A stretch of DNA of 64,000 nt from Homoserinimonas sp. OAct 916 (GTDB lineage: Bacteria > Actinomycetota > Actinomycetes > Actinomycetales > Microbacteriaceae). Made by a program: the position numbers and the translations under genes. The notes under the pieces were generated by a model that saw nothing but the letters and a program-made list of their open reading frames with translations, was not told the origin of the DNA and did not search any database. Every line of letters begins with the position of its first letter. The first letter of the stretch is position 1. This document shows, in pieces, positions 35,894 through 43,832 of the stretch. Location of the stretch: NCBI RefSeq assembly GCF_003260275.1, contig NZ_QJHB01000005.1, positions 62,001-126,000 of the forward strand, given 5' to 3'.

Positions 35894-36712
35894 GTGCACG
35901 TACTAAGCATCAGTTCGCTCAAGGGTGGGGTCGGCAAGACCACCGTCACCTTGGGCCTCGCCTCCGCCGCGTTCTCCCGCGGACTGCGCACCCTCGTCGT
36001 CGACCTCGACCCGCAGTCGGATGTGTCCACCGGGATGGACATCGACATCACCGGCAAGCTGAACATCGCCGACGTGTTGGAGTCGCCCAAAGAGAAGATC
36101 GTGCGCCAGGCAATCGCCTCCAGCGGCTGGACCAAGAACCGTGCAGGCACGGTGGACGTGCTGATCGGCAGCCCGGCCGCGATCAACTTTGACGGGCCGC
36201 ACCCGAGCATCCGCGACATCTGGAAGCTGGAAGAGGCCCTCGCGAACGTCGAGCAGGAGTACGACCTGGTGCTCATCGACTGCGCGCCCAGTTTGAACGC
36301 CCTCACCCGAACCGCCTGGGCAGCCAGTGACCGGGTCGCCGTGGTGACCGAGCCGGGCTTGTTCTCTGTCGCCGCGGCAGACCGGGCCCTGCGGGCGATC
36401 GAGGAGATCCGGCGCGGGCTGAGTCCACGCCTCCAGCCCCTGGGCATCATCGTGAATCGTGCCCGGATGGCGTCGGTCGAGCACCAGTTCCGCATCAAGG
36501 AGTTGCGCGACATGTTCGGCCCGCTGGTGCTCTCGCCGCAGCTTCCCGAACGCACGTCGTTGCAACAGGCGCAGGGAGCCGCCAAGCCGCTGCACGTCTG
36601 GCCGGGTGAAAGCGCCGAGGAGATGGCCGGCAACTTCGATCAGCTGCTCGATCGCATCATGCGTACCGCCCGCATCGGCGAGTATGCAGACATGGCGGCA
36701 ACAAGCGAGTGA
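35894..36712 (+). CDS. ParA-family ATPase
   Basis: 272 aa, GTG start. SSLKGGVGKTTVTLGLA is the ParA Walker A, VVDLDPQSDVST the A' motif and LVLIDCAPSLNALTRTA the Walker B. No ParB or parS-like sites are next to it, so it is an orphan ParA. Such proteins next to FtsR/GarA loci position polar or division machinery in some actinobacteria, but the cargo here is unknown. TAACGT lies 8 nt before the GTG and may be its -10. Confidence 0.87.
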   Translation: MHVLSISSLKGGVGKTTVTLGLASAAFSRGLRTLVVDLDPQSDVSTGMDIDITGKLNIADVLESPKEKIVRQAIASSGWTKNRAGTVDVLIGSPAAINFDGPHPSIRDIWKLEEALANVEQEYDLVLIDCAPSLNALTRTAWAASDRVAVVTEPGLFSVAAADRALRAIEEIRRGLSPRLQPLGIIVNRARMASVEHQFRIKELRDMFGPLVLSPQLPERTSLQQAQGAAKPLHVWPGESAEEMAGNFDQLLDRIMRTARIGEYADMAATSE

Positions 36713-36757
36713 CTCTGCTCGGCTGAAGTGGGCCTACTCAGACGAGCCGAGGCGGTT

Positions 36758-36825
36758 CCCGCAGCACGATCTCTCCCGCAGCACGAACTTTCGCGCAGCA
36801 CGATCTCTCCCGCAGCGCGATCTCC
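36758..36825. repeat. Four tandem 17-bp units, CCCGCAGCACGATCTCT
   Basis: Copies start at 36758, 36775, 36792 and 36809 with 1-4 changes. The array starts 45 bp past the parA stop. Confidence 0.9.
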
Positions 36826-36827
36826 CT

Positions 36828-36903
36828 GTGAAGTCGATTCAGGAGGGTGAAGTCGATTCAGGAGGGTGAAGTCGATTCAGGAGGGTGAAGGCGATTCAGG
36901 AGG
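36828..36903. repeat. Four tandem 19-bp units, GTGAAGTCGATTCAGGAGG
   Basis: Exact copies at 36828, 36847 and 36866 and one-change copy at 36885, directly beside the 17-bp array. The last copy runs into the final codons and stop of the convergent MerR-like gene. Confidence 0.93.
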
Positions 36904-37441
36904 CGCGTGTTGCCCGACGCACCGCGAGCTCGTCCATCGGGTCGCTGGAACCTGCGTCGATCTCGACCAGCGAGTTCTCCACCTCACGCAACACCTTGCC
37001 GACGGCGATGCCGAACACACCCTGACCGCGGCTGACGAGGTCGATCACCTCGTCGTCGGAGGTGCACAGATAGACACTGGCGCCGTCGCTCATCAGAGTG
37101 GTCTGGGCCAGGTCGTGCACGCCGGATTCGCGCAGCTGGTTCACCGCGGTGCGGATCTGCTGCAACGAGATGCCCGTGTCGAGCAACCGCTTGACCAGTT
37201 TCAGAACGAGGATGTCGCGGAAGCCGTACAGCCGCTGGGATCCGGAACCGGCGGCGCCACGAACCGTGGGTTCCACCAATTCGGTGCGTGCCCAGTAATC
37301 CAATTGCCGGTATGTGATCCCGGCGGCGCGAGCGGCGACCGCACCGCGGTATCCGGCGGCGTCGTCAAGCTCAGGCATACCGTCGGTGAAGAGAAGACCA
37401 AGGTCGTAGCGAGAACTCTCGCCACGGCTGATTGCACTCAT
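36896..37441 (-). CDS. MerR-family transcriptional regulator (Rv1830-like)
   Basis: 181 aa. The MerR HTH reads ARAAGITYRQLDYWARTELVEPTVRGAAGSGSQRLYGFRDILVLKLVKRLLDTGISL, followed by a helix and a small effector-type domain (GASVYLCTSDDEVIDLVSRGQGVFGIAVGKVLREVE). In mycobacteria the GarA-FtsR(Rv1828)-Rv1829-Rv1830 order includes a DUF151 nuclease-like gene between the two MerR genes; that gene is absent here. Ribosome site GAAGAGG precedes the ATG. Confidence 0.88.
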   Translation of the reverse strand: MSAISRGESSRYDLGLLFTDGMPELDDAAGYRGAVAARAAGITYRQLDYWARTELVEPTVRGAAGSGSQRLYGFRDILVLKLVKRLLDTGISLQQIRTAVNQLRESGVHDLAQTTLMSDGASVYLCTSDDEVIDLVSRGQGVFGIAVGKVLREVENSLVEIDAGSSDPMDELAVRRATRAS

Positions 37442-37607
37442 TCGTTTTGCCTCTTCACTTCAAACACGGTTGCGACGGTTACAAGCTACGCTACCCATCC
37501 CGGCGGCTCCCGTCGACGACATTCACGCAATGTGGTTCGGCGTGTCGTCTTCGACACACTCGCACCCGATCCTGCACGTTGCATTCACGGAAATTTGCCC
37601 CCGCCGC

Positions 37608-38312
37608 CTACGGTACCAGTCGACCGAGTGCACTGCGAATAAGACTGCTGCGCACGAGCTCAAGTTGCACCGCGATCTCCATCGCGAGTTCGGCGGCACG
37701 GGCGCGGCTGGAGGCGTCTTTTCGACGCGATACCGGCACCAGGGCACTTTCGATCAAGCCGAGTTCGCGCTCGGCCGCGGCGCGAAATCCGCGCAGGTGC
37801 CGCGGCTCGATTCCACACTTCTGTAATTCCACCAGAGCGCTGAGTACGCCGAGCACATCGTCGCCGAACACGTCAGCGGGTGCGATCAGGTTGGCGGAGA
37901 TCGCGTCGCCGAGCAGCATGGGGGTCGCCTGCGCCTCTCGCACCAGTTCGGTACGACTGAACCGGCGTCCGGTGTCGAGCATGCTGCCGTTCGCTGTGCC
38001 TGGCATTGAGGGGTTTCGCCCGGCGTCAAGGTCGGCCAAATAGGCGCGGATGACCTTCAGCGGCAGGTAATGATCGCGCTGCATGGTGAGGATCATGCGC
38101 AGCCGTTCCAGGTCGGACGGAGAGAACTTGCGATAACCCGACTCGGTCCGCGCAGGCAACACCAGCCCCTGCTCTTCGAGAAACCGAAGCTTTGACGGCG
38201 TCAGGTCGGTGAACTCAGGCGTCAGCCGGGCGAGAACCTGTCCGATGCTCAACAGGCCGGTGGGCGGTGCCGCCCTGCCCTGCGCTCGTATCGAAGCCGA
38301 AGATGCCGCCAT
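37608..38312 (-). CDS. ftsR: MerR-family regulator FtsR (Rv1828-like)
   Basis: 234 aa with the winged HTH LLSIGQVLARLTPEFTDLTPSKLRFLEEQGLVLPARTESGYRKFSPSDLERL. The C-terminal half is helical. Orthologues (Rv1828, Corynebacterium FtsR) sit directly after the GarA/OdhI gene and affect ftsZ expression. Its ATG overlaps the FHA gene stop (TAATG), so the two are translationally coupled. An inverted repeat of suitable size lies upstream of ftsZ at 215-237. Confidence 0.88.
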   Translation of the reverse strand: MAASSASIRAQGRAAPPTGLLSIGQVLARLTPEFTDLTPSKLRFLEEQGLVLPARTESGYRKFSPSDLERLRMILTMQRDHYLPLKVIRAYLADLDAGRNPSMPGTANGSMLDTGRRFSRTELVREAQATPMLLGDAISANLIAPADVFGDDVLGVLSALVELQKCGIEPRHLRGFRAAAERELGLIESALVPVSRRKDASSRARAAELAMEIAVQLELVRSSLIRSALGRLVP

Positions 38313-38800
38313 TACCCGCTCGCCTGGGACAGATCGATCCGCGAGGCGTAGAAGGTGAGTCGGAACTTACCGACCTGCACCTCCGCGCCGTCGGTGAGCA
38401 ACGCGCTCTCGATCCGAACCCCGTCGAAATAGGTACCGTTCAGCGAACCGAGGTCTTTGACCTGGAACACGGTGCCGTTCCTGGTGAACTCGGCATGGCG
38501 ACGCGAGACCGTCACGTCGTCAAGGAAGATGTCGGCATCGGGATGCCGGCCGACCGTTGTCAGGTCGGAATCGAGCAGAAAGCGTGCGCCGGTGTTCGGC
38601 CCGCGCCGCACGACGAGGAGCGCAGAGCCGGAGGGCAACGCTGCCACTGCATCGTTCTCCTCAGTACTGACTTCTCCAGTCAGTGCTGCCAATTTCGAAC
38701 TGAAGTCGCTGCCGAAGGTCACTGTGGTGTCGGCGGACTCGTATTCACCTGAAGCGGGGTTCACCGGACCCTGTGGGTTCTTGTTGTCGAAGTCAGACAT
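38312..38800 (-). CDS. garA: FHA-domain protein GarA/OdhI type
   Basis: 162 aa. The N-terminal tail carries ADTTVTFGSDF, matching the conserved phospho-Thr segment of GarA/OdhI. The FHA domain follows: GARFLLDSDLTTVGRHPDADIFLDDVTVSRRHAEF, and KDLGSLNGTYFDG. In other actinobacteria the unphosphorylated form inhibits 2-oxoglutarate dehydrogenase and shifts glutamate metabolism; kinases such as PknB/PknG/PknL phosphorylate the tail. ATG at 38800 with GAGGATGA upstream. The open frame to 39250 runs antisense through the next gene and is not used. Confidence 0.92.
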   Translation of the reverse strand: MSDFDNKNPQGPVNPASGEYESADTTVTFGSDFSSKLAALTGEVSTEENDAVAALPSGSALLVVRRGPNTGARFLLDSDLTTVGRHPDADIFLDDVTVSRRHAEFTRNGTVFQVKDLGSLNGTYFDGVRIESALLTDGAEVQVGKFRLTFYASRIDLSQASG

Positions 38801-38926
38801 TTTGTTCGAGTCATCCTCACCTTCAAGCGATTTCGTGTTCACTGAGTCAACCACAATGCACTGCCTCGTGGCTCCCCAGCGTACCGGATTACCGCAAGTG
38901 TGGGCGAGCCAAAAGTTGAACCCGGA

Positions 38927-38932
38927 TAACCT
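38927..38932 (+). promoter_or_regulatory. -10 element TAACCT, leaderless start of the DUF2470 gene
   Basis: TAACCT, then GACTCC, then the ATG at 38939. Same 6-nt spacing as other leaderless candidates in the window. Confidence 0.5.
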
Positions 38933-38938
38933 GACTCC

Positions 38939-39238
38939 ATGGATATCTTCGGTCAGGACATCATCGACGCGGTCATGAAGCACATGAATGATGACCATAC
39001 TGACGACAGCCTGGTGATCGTGCGCGCGTTCGCCGAACCCCTGGCCGAGGAGGCCCGAATGAGCGGGCTCGACGGCGAGGCCGGTTTCTGGTCGGTGCGG
39101 GTGGGCGACAAGACCCGGACTGTACGCGTGGCGTGGCCCGAACCGGTGACCGAACGAGCCCAGATCCGTCGTGCCGTCGTGGTGCTGTTCGCCGACGCCT
39201 GTACAGTGCTCGGCATCGAGCGCCGGCAGGAGCAGTGA
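38939..39238 (+). CDS. Stand-alone DUF2470 protein
   Basis: 99 aa. HMNDDHTDDSLVIVRAF is the conserved start of the DUF2470 domain, which is elsewhere fused to split-barrel FMN proteins and HugZ-type heme-degrading proteins. Here it is a separate small protein 79 bp upstream of a canonical heme oxygenase, which supports a role in heme handling. No membrane segment or signal peptide. Confidence 0.85.
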   Translation: MDIFGQDIIDAVMKHMNDDHTDDSLVIVRAFAEPLAEEARMSGLDGEAGFWSVRVGDKTRTVRVAWPEPVTERAQIRRAVVVLFADACTVLGIERRQEQ

Positions 39239-39282
39239 CCCGCATAACATCTCTCAGTTTCTTCACCTGAGTACCACTAGAC

Positions 39283-39296
39283 TTAGGGTGCCCTAA
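39283..39296. promoter_or_regulatory. DtxR/IdeR-like iron box before the heme oxygenase
   Basis: TTAGGGTGCCCTAA is a perfect 14-bp palindrome, followed by CC. It agrees with the TTAGG-N-T-NN-CCTAACC core of DtxR/IdeR sites. It overlaps the last base of a probable -10 (TAGACT, 39278-39283) and sits 21 bp before the ATG, a position where repressor binding would block transcription under iron repletion. Confidence 0.7.
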
Positions 39297-39317
39297 CCAC
39301 CGATTCCGGAGTGACGC

Positions 39318-39968
39318 ATGTCCAGCAGTTCCTTTTCGACGATTCTGCGCTCACGCACCTGGAGTGACCATGCGGATTCAGAGGGTGCCGGCTTCATGGC
39401 CGATCTCATGGAGGGAAACGGCAGTCGGGACGACTACGTCGCATTGGTCGCCCAACATTATTTCATCTATGAAGCACTGGAATCCGTGCAGGCCTTCCAG
39501 CGCGACAGCGAGGTGGCCGCCGGGTTCATCACCGATGACCTGACGCGGTTGCCGGCGCTCGAGGCCGACCTGCAGTTTCTCATCGGTGACGACTGGCGCG
39601 AGCAGATCTCGCCGATGCCATCGACAGTGCGCTATGTGGAACGCATCAACGAGGTCGGTGCGACCTGGAGCGGCGGGTTCATCGCCCACCACTACACCCG
39701 CTACCTCGGCGATCTCTCGGGCGGCCAGATGATCTACAAGGTGATGCAGCGCACCTTCGGCTTCGAGACCGACGGCATCCGCTTCTACCTGTTCGACGGC
39801 ATCAGCGACGCTCGTGCGTTCAAGGTCACCTATCGGGACCGCTTGGATGCGATCAATTGGTCTGAGGACGAACGGGACCGAATCATCGACGAGGTGACTC
39901 GCGCGTACCGCTTCAACACCGAACTGTTCAATGATCTCGCCGAGGCAAAGGCGCGGGCAGTCGCCTGA
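39318..39968 (+). CDS. hmuO: Heme oxygenase (HmuO type)
   Basis: Cleaves heme to biliverdin, CO and iron. 216 aa, normal length. SDHADSEGAGFM holds the likely proximal heme His (about H19), and HHYTRYLGDLSGGQM is the distal-helix signature with the flexible Gly pair (GDLSGG). Cytosolic. Starts at 39318 with CGGAG upstream and under a DtxR-like box. The ECF transporter genes begin 79 bp downstream on the same strand. Confidence 0.95.
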   Translation: MSSSSFSTILRSRTWSDHADSEGAGFMADLMEGNGSRDDYVALVAQHYFIYEALESVQAFQRDSEVAAGFITDDLTRLPALEADLQFLIGDDWREQISPMPSTVRYVERINEVGATWSGGFIAHHYTRYLGDLSGGQMIYKVMQRTFGFETDGIRFYLFDGISDARAFKVTYRDRLDAINWSEDERDRIIDEVTRAYRFNTELFNDLAEAKARAVA

Positions 39969-40047
39969 TCCACATCGTGACTGACATCAGAACCACCACC
40001 GTACAACCCATCAACCACCCCACTGACTACCCCTCTGGAAGAGTGTG

Positions 40048-40635
40048 ATGAAAAGGCTCAGTACCCGCCTGCTCTTGACGTGCGCTGCGATCGGCGTGGC
40101 CGGTGGCTTCGTCGTTCTGCCCACGATCTATGCGGGAACCGCCCTGCTGGCCGTCGCTCCCCAGTTCTACGGGCTCGTCGTGGGCGCCTACATCTTTCCC
40201 GGTGTGATCGCACAGTCCCTCGCCCGGCGCGGCGGTCTCGCCTTCGTCACCGCCACCCTTGCCGGGATTGTCGCCGCCCCGTTTTTCCCCGGCGGATTTG
40301 GCTACATTCCGCTGTTCGCCCTCGTTGGACTGCTGCAGGAGGTGCCGTTCGCCCTGTCCTTGTACCGCTACTGGAAGGGCTGGATCTTCTACCTGACCGC
40401 GGTCGTCGTCGGCCTTGGAATCGCGGTCGGCGAGTTCATCGCGGTCAACGCGGCCAGTGCCCCCATCTGGGTGCAGGTCACCAAGCCGCTTGTCTTCGTC
40501 GTCAGCCTGGTGCTGTTCACTTACCTGGGCCGGGCCGTCGCTGCCGGTCTCACCCGTGCTGGGGTCGCTCGAGGGCTGTCGCTTCCGGTGGACAGGCGCC
40601 GCCGAAAAGCCGTGAGCACACCGGCTGACGCGTGA
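40048..40635 (+). CDS. ECF transporter substrate-binding (S) component
   Basis: 195 aa with five to six membrane helices (about 8-30, 34-58, 65-95, 110-135, 140-170), a small integral protein of the size of ECF S components. It has an Arg/Lys-rich cytoplasmic C-terminus. Related to YkoE-like S proteins by general layout, but the substrate family cannot be fixed by eye. The neighbours (heme oxygenase upstream, ATPases and EcfT downstream) suggest heme or a heme-derived ligand. ATG at 40048 is preferred over the GTG one codon earlier because of GGAAGAG spacing. Its stop overlaps the ATPase start by 4 nt. Confidence 0.75.
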   Translation: MKRLSTRLLLTCAAIGVAGGFVVLPTIYAGTALLAVAPQFYGLVVGAYIFPGVIAQSLARRGGLAFVTATLAGIVAAPFFPGGFGYIPLFALVGLLQEVPFALSLYRYWKGWIFYLTAVVVGLGIAVGEFIAVNAASAPIWVQVTKPLVFVVSLVLFTYLGRAVAAGLTRAGVARGLSLPVDRRRRKAVSTPADA

Positions 40636-42347
40636 CGAACGGCGAGCCGATCCTCGCGCTCGACAATGTTCGCATCCGCCACGACGAGCGCGACAACTGG
40701 ACCCCGAACGGGGTGACCCTCGATGTCGCCGACGGTGAGGTCGTACTCATCCTCGGCCCCAGCGGCTCCGGAAAGTCGACGCTTGCGCTCTCCCTGAACG
40801 GTTTGATCCCGCATTCCATCTCCGCCACCATCGAGGGCACGGTCACCTGCGGTGGGCGCTTGGTCGCCGACACCGGCGTCGCCGAACTCAGCGAGCAGGT
40901 GGCGATGGTGTTCCAGAATCCGGATGCGCAGATCGTGACCGGCACGGTGCTGGATGAGGTGTGCTTCGGGCCGGAGAACCTGCGCCTGGGCGTTGACGAG
41001 GTGATGCACCGCGCCGAATTGGCGCTGCGCCACGTCGGTCTGTGGGATCGGCGCACCGAGAACCCGGACCGCCTGTCACTGGGCGGGCGGCAGCGGCTCG
41101 CCATCGCCTGCGCGCTGGCCATGCGCTCACGGCTGCTGGTGCTCGACGAGCCGACCGCCAACCTCGACCCTGCCGGCATCGACGAGGTGTACCAGGTATT
41201 GCACGCCCTAGTTTCCGGCGAGGGCGAGCAGGTGCCGCATTCAATCGTGCTGATCGAACACAATCTCGACGCGGCCATCGATCTGGTTGACCGGGTGGTC
41301 GTGCTCGATGAGGCCGGAACGCTGGTGCTGGACGGGCCGGTGCGGCCAACGCTGCTGGACAACCTCGATCAGCTGGTTCGGATGGGCGTGTGGCTTCCGG
41401 TCTCGACGCTGGCGGCCCTGCGGTTGCACGGCTGCGGGATCGAGCTCGATCCCCTGCCGTTGACCCCGGCCGAATTGACGCGCAGCGTGGATGCGCTCCC
41501 CCGTGTTCCCGCCGTAGCCGCCCGGCGGAACGTTGACCCCGTGGAGCGGCCGATCCAGATTTCCGTGCGCGAGCTGAGCGTCACGCGCGGACGGACACCG
41601 GTGTTGCACGGCGTCAACCTGGACATCCGCGCGCAGGAATTCTTGGCGATCGTGGGCACCAACGGTGCGGGAAAGACCACGCTGGTGCAGGCCATCGCCG
41701 GCGTGGTGGCTCCGCCTCGCGGCGCCGTGCGGGTCGGCGACCTCGACCCGGGGCGCGCGTCGGTGCGCGAACTGTCGTCGACGATCGGCTTCGTGTTCCA
41801 GAACCCGGAACACCAGTTCATCACGCACACCGTCTTCGACGAGTTGGCGCACGGTTTACGCATCCGCGGAGTGGACGAGCAGCGGGTCGCCGCCAGGGTC
41901 GATGAGATGCTCGACCGATTCGGCCTCGGAGACCTGCGAGCGGTGCATCCGTTCCTGTTGTCCGGAGGACAGAAACGGCGACTTTCGGTCGGTACGGCCC
42001 TGATTGCCGGCGCCCCCATCCTGGCGCTCGACGAACCGACCTTCGGCCAGGACCGCGAGCGGGCGGCGGAATTGCTGGGACTGCTGCGCGAGCTCAATGA
42101 CGACGGCACCACCGTTCTGGTGGTCACCCACGACATGCAATTGGTGGCCGACTACGCCAGCCAGGTGGCGGTGATGCAGGCTGGGCGCCTGACCGCGCAC
42201 GGACCGACCGCCCAGATCATCGCGGATGCCGACCTGATGATCGCCGCAGGGTTGCGGTTGCCGCCACTCGCGACGGCGATGCGTAACCTGGTCAATCACC
42301 CCCAGTGGCACGGCATCACCCGACTGCAGGACCTGCCGGGCGCATGA
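40632..42347 (+). CDS. ECF transporter fused double ATPase (EcfA-EcfA')
   Basis: 571 aa with two complete ABC ATPase domains. Domain 1: GPSGSGKST Walker A, LSLGGRQRLAIA signature, LLVLDEPTANLDP Walker B. Domain 2: GTNGAGKTT Walker A, LLSGGQKRRLSV signature, ILALDEPTFGQD Walker B. Q-loops FQNPDAQ and FQNPEHQ are typical of ECF ATPases. GTG start overlaps the S-component stop; the end overlaps EcfT (ATGA), so S, AA' and T are one translational unit. Confidence 0.95.
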   Translation: MTNGEPILALDNVRIRHDERDNWTPNGVTLDVADGEVVLILGPSGSGKSTLALSLNGLIPHSISATIEGTVTCGGRLVADTGVAELSEQVAMVFQNPDAQIVTGTVLDEVCFGPENLRLGVDEVMHRAELALRHVGLWDRRTENPDRLSLGGRQRLAIACALAMRSRLLVLDEPTANLDPAGIDEVYQVLHALVSGEGEQVPHSIVLIEHNLDAAIDLVDRVVVLDEAGTLVLDGPVRPTLLDNLDQLVRMGVWLPVSTLAALRLHGCGIELDPLPLTPAELTRSVDALPRVPAVAARRNVDPVERPIQISVRELSVTRGRTPVLHGVNLDIRAQEFLAIVGTNGAGKTTLVQAIAGVVAPPRGAVRVGDLDPGRASVRELSSTIGFVFQNPEHQFITHTVFDELAHGLRIRGVDEQRVAARVDEMLDRFGLGDLRAVHPFLLSGGQKRRLSVGTALIAGAPILALDEPTFGQDRERAAELLGLLRELNDDGTTVLVVTHDMQLVADYASQVAVMQAGRLTAHGPTAQIIADADLMIAAGLRLPPLATAMRNLVNHPQWHGITRLQDLPGA

Positions 42348-43168
42348 CCCAGCCGACACAGGCAGCCGCCGGGCTGGACCCCTACAACGACACGGCCGAC
42401 TATGGGCCGTGGCGTTTTCTGCACCGGCTGAACCCGCTGAGCAAGGCGGCGGCGCTGCTGCCGGTGATGGTCCTGGTGATCTTCACCCGTGACATCTACA
42501 CGCCACTGCTCATTCTGCTGCTCACGGTCGCGCTGATCCTGGTCGGGGCGCACCTGAGCCGCCGGGCACTGGTCACCCTGCTCGTCGGCCTGCCCGTTTT
42601 CGTCGTGGTGATCGCCACCAGCTTCGGCCTGTGGACGGCCCCGGGAGATGTCGACCACAGCGTGATCCTGTTCCAGATCGGCGAGTACCGCTTCTATCTC
42701 GGAGCCTTCCTGATCGGCCTGGCAACCTCGCTGCGGCTGTCGAGCCTGCTGGTGATGGCCCTGCTGGGCGGGCTGACCACGACCGGGCCGGACATGGTGC
42801 GCTCGATGGTGCAACAGCTGAAGGTGCCGTATCGCATCGGCTACACGGCGCTGGCCGCGTACCGATTCGTGCCACGCTTCGGCTTCGAGTTGGAGACGAT
42901 TCGGCAGGCTCACCGGGTGCGCGGCGTGGCCGGCGGACGCGGGCCGATTGCGGCGTTCAAACGCTACTACGGCTACGTGATCCCGTTGCTGGCGGGCGCC
43001 ATCCGGCATGCGGAGCGGGTGGCACTGGCCATGGACTCGCGAGCATTCGGTGCCCATCCCACCCGCACCGAACGCTTTCTCGTGCCGTTCCGGGTGCGTG
43101 ACTGGGTATTCGTCCTTGCCTTCTGGGCAGCGGTGGCTGTGATCGTAGTCACCAGCCCACCCGGGTAG
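42344..43168 (+). CDS. ecfT: ECF transporter transmembrane coupling protein EcfT
   Basis: 274 aa, membrane scaffold that couples ATP hydrolysis to toppling of the S component. Multiple helices, plus the two Arg-containing coupling motifs IRQAHRVRG and ALAMDSRAFGA. The ATG at 42344 overlaps the ATPase stop. Last gene of the heme oxygenase/ECF run; a 36-bp palindrome follows 34 bp downstream. Confidence 0.93.
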   Translation: MTQPTQAAAGLDPYNDTADYGPWRFLHRLNPLSKAAALLPVMVLVIFTRDIYTPLLILLLTVALILVGAHLSRRALVTLLVGLPVFVVVIATSFGLWTAPGDVDHSVILFQIGEYRFYLGAFLIGLATSLRLSSLLVMALLGGLTTTGPDMVRSMVQQLKVPYRIGYTALAAYRFVPRFGFELETIRQAHRVRGVAGGRGPIAAFKRYYGYVIPLLAGAIRHAERVALAMDSRAFGAHPTRTERFLVPFRVRDWVFVLAFWAAVAVIVVTSPPG

Positions 43169-43201
43169 CCGCCCACGCCCGATCGTCGCGTGAGAGCGAT
43201 C

Positions 43202-43237
43202 AGGTCGAGCGATGCTCGCGCGAGCATCGCTCGACCT
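43202..43237. terminator. Perfect 36-bp palindrome after ecfT
   Basis: Arms of 18 bp with no spacer, centred at 43219/43220, reading AGGTCGAGCGATGCTCGC on either strand. It probably folds into a very stable hairpin that ends the ECF operon, although no U tract follows. A protein-binding or repetitive palindromic role is possible. Confidence 0.6.
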
Positions 43238-43365
43238 CTCCCCCCATCGCTCGCAACTGCGCGGTGGTGGGCACGGCGGAGCGGGCCTGCGTGCGGGCGA
43301 GGCCACGCCGCACCCTTTGCCCGCGGTTGCCGGGCGAGTACGATTTGGGGATCGAAGGAGTTCTC

Positions 43366-43737
43366 ATGCGATACGCACTGTTGATGCACCACGCCGAGGT
43401 GACCGATGCCGACGTGGACGCCGAGATGATGGCTCAGGGCCGGGCGGCCTTTGACGAGTATGGCAAGGCCCTGGTCGCCGCGGGCGTGCTCGTGTCAGCG
43501 GATGTGTTACAGCCATCGACGGCCACCGTGCGTGTGTCGGTGCGCGACAAAATGCCAACGGTGCTGAACGGGCCGCTCGAAACCAGTGCTGAGCCGCTCA
43601 CCGGAACCATCGTGATCGACGTGGACGACCTGACAGCGGCACGCCATTGGGCAGAGAAATGCCCCGCCGCCGCATGGGGCACGGTCGAGATCCGGCCGGT
43701 GGCCACTTCACTCGTGAACGGCGAGTGGACGTCCTGA
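43366..43737 (+). CDS. YCII-related (DGPF-type) protein
   Basis: 123 aa starting MRYALLMHHAEV behind GAAGGAG. YCII-like alpha/beta barrel fold common in actinobacteria, function usually unknown and often linked to ECF sigma factors. The typical DGPFAETKE motif is here NGPLETSAEPLTG. No sigma factor is adjacent. Confidence 0.8.
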   Translation: MRYALLMHHAEVTDADVDAEMMAQGRAAFDEYGKALVAAGVLVSADVLQPSTATVRVSVRDKMPTVLNGPLETSAEPLTGTIVIDVDDLTAARHWAEKCPAAAWGTVEIRPVATSLVNGEWTS

Positions 43738-43832
43738 CATTAGATCAGAGCTTCAGTTTTTACTTCATCAGCTATACACTAATACGTGACTCCCGGCGAG
43801 GGACGGTTTGAGCCACTGAATGCGGAGAGTTG

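Noticed and set aside
36758-36903. Possible CRISPR array
   Set aside because: Units are contiguous 17- and 19-bp repeats without unique spacers and without cas genes.
38801-39250. N-terminal extension of the FHA protein
   Set aside because: Antisense to the DUF2470 gene; GarA family proteins begin near the phospho-Thr tail, matching the ATG at 38800.
40048-43168. Thiamine-precursor (YkoEDC-type) assignment of the ECF transporter
   Set aside because: Subunit layout is compatible, but there is no thiamine riboswitch or thiamine gene nearby, whereas heme oxygenase and an iron box are directly upstream. Left open, not adopted.
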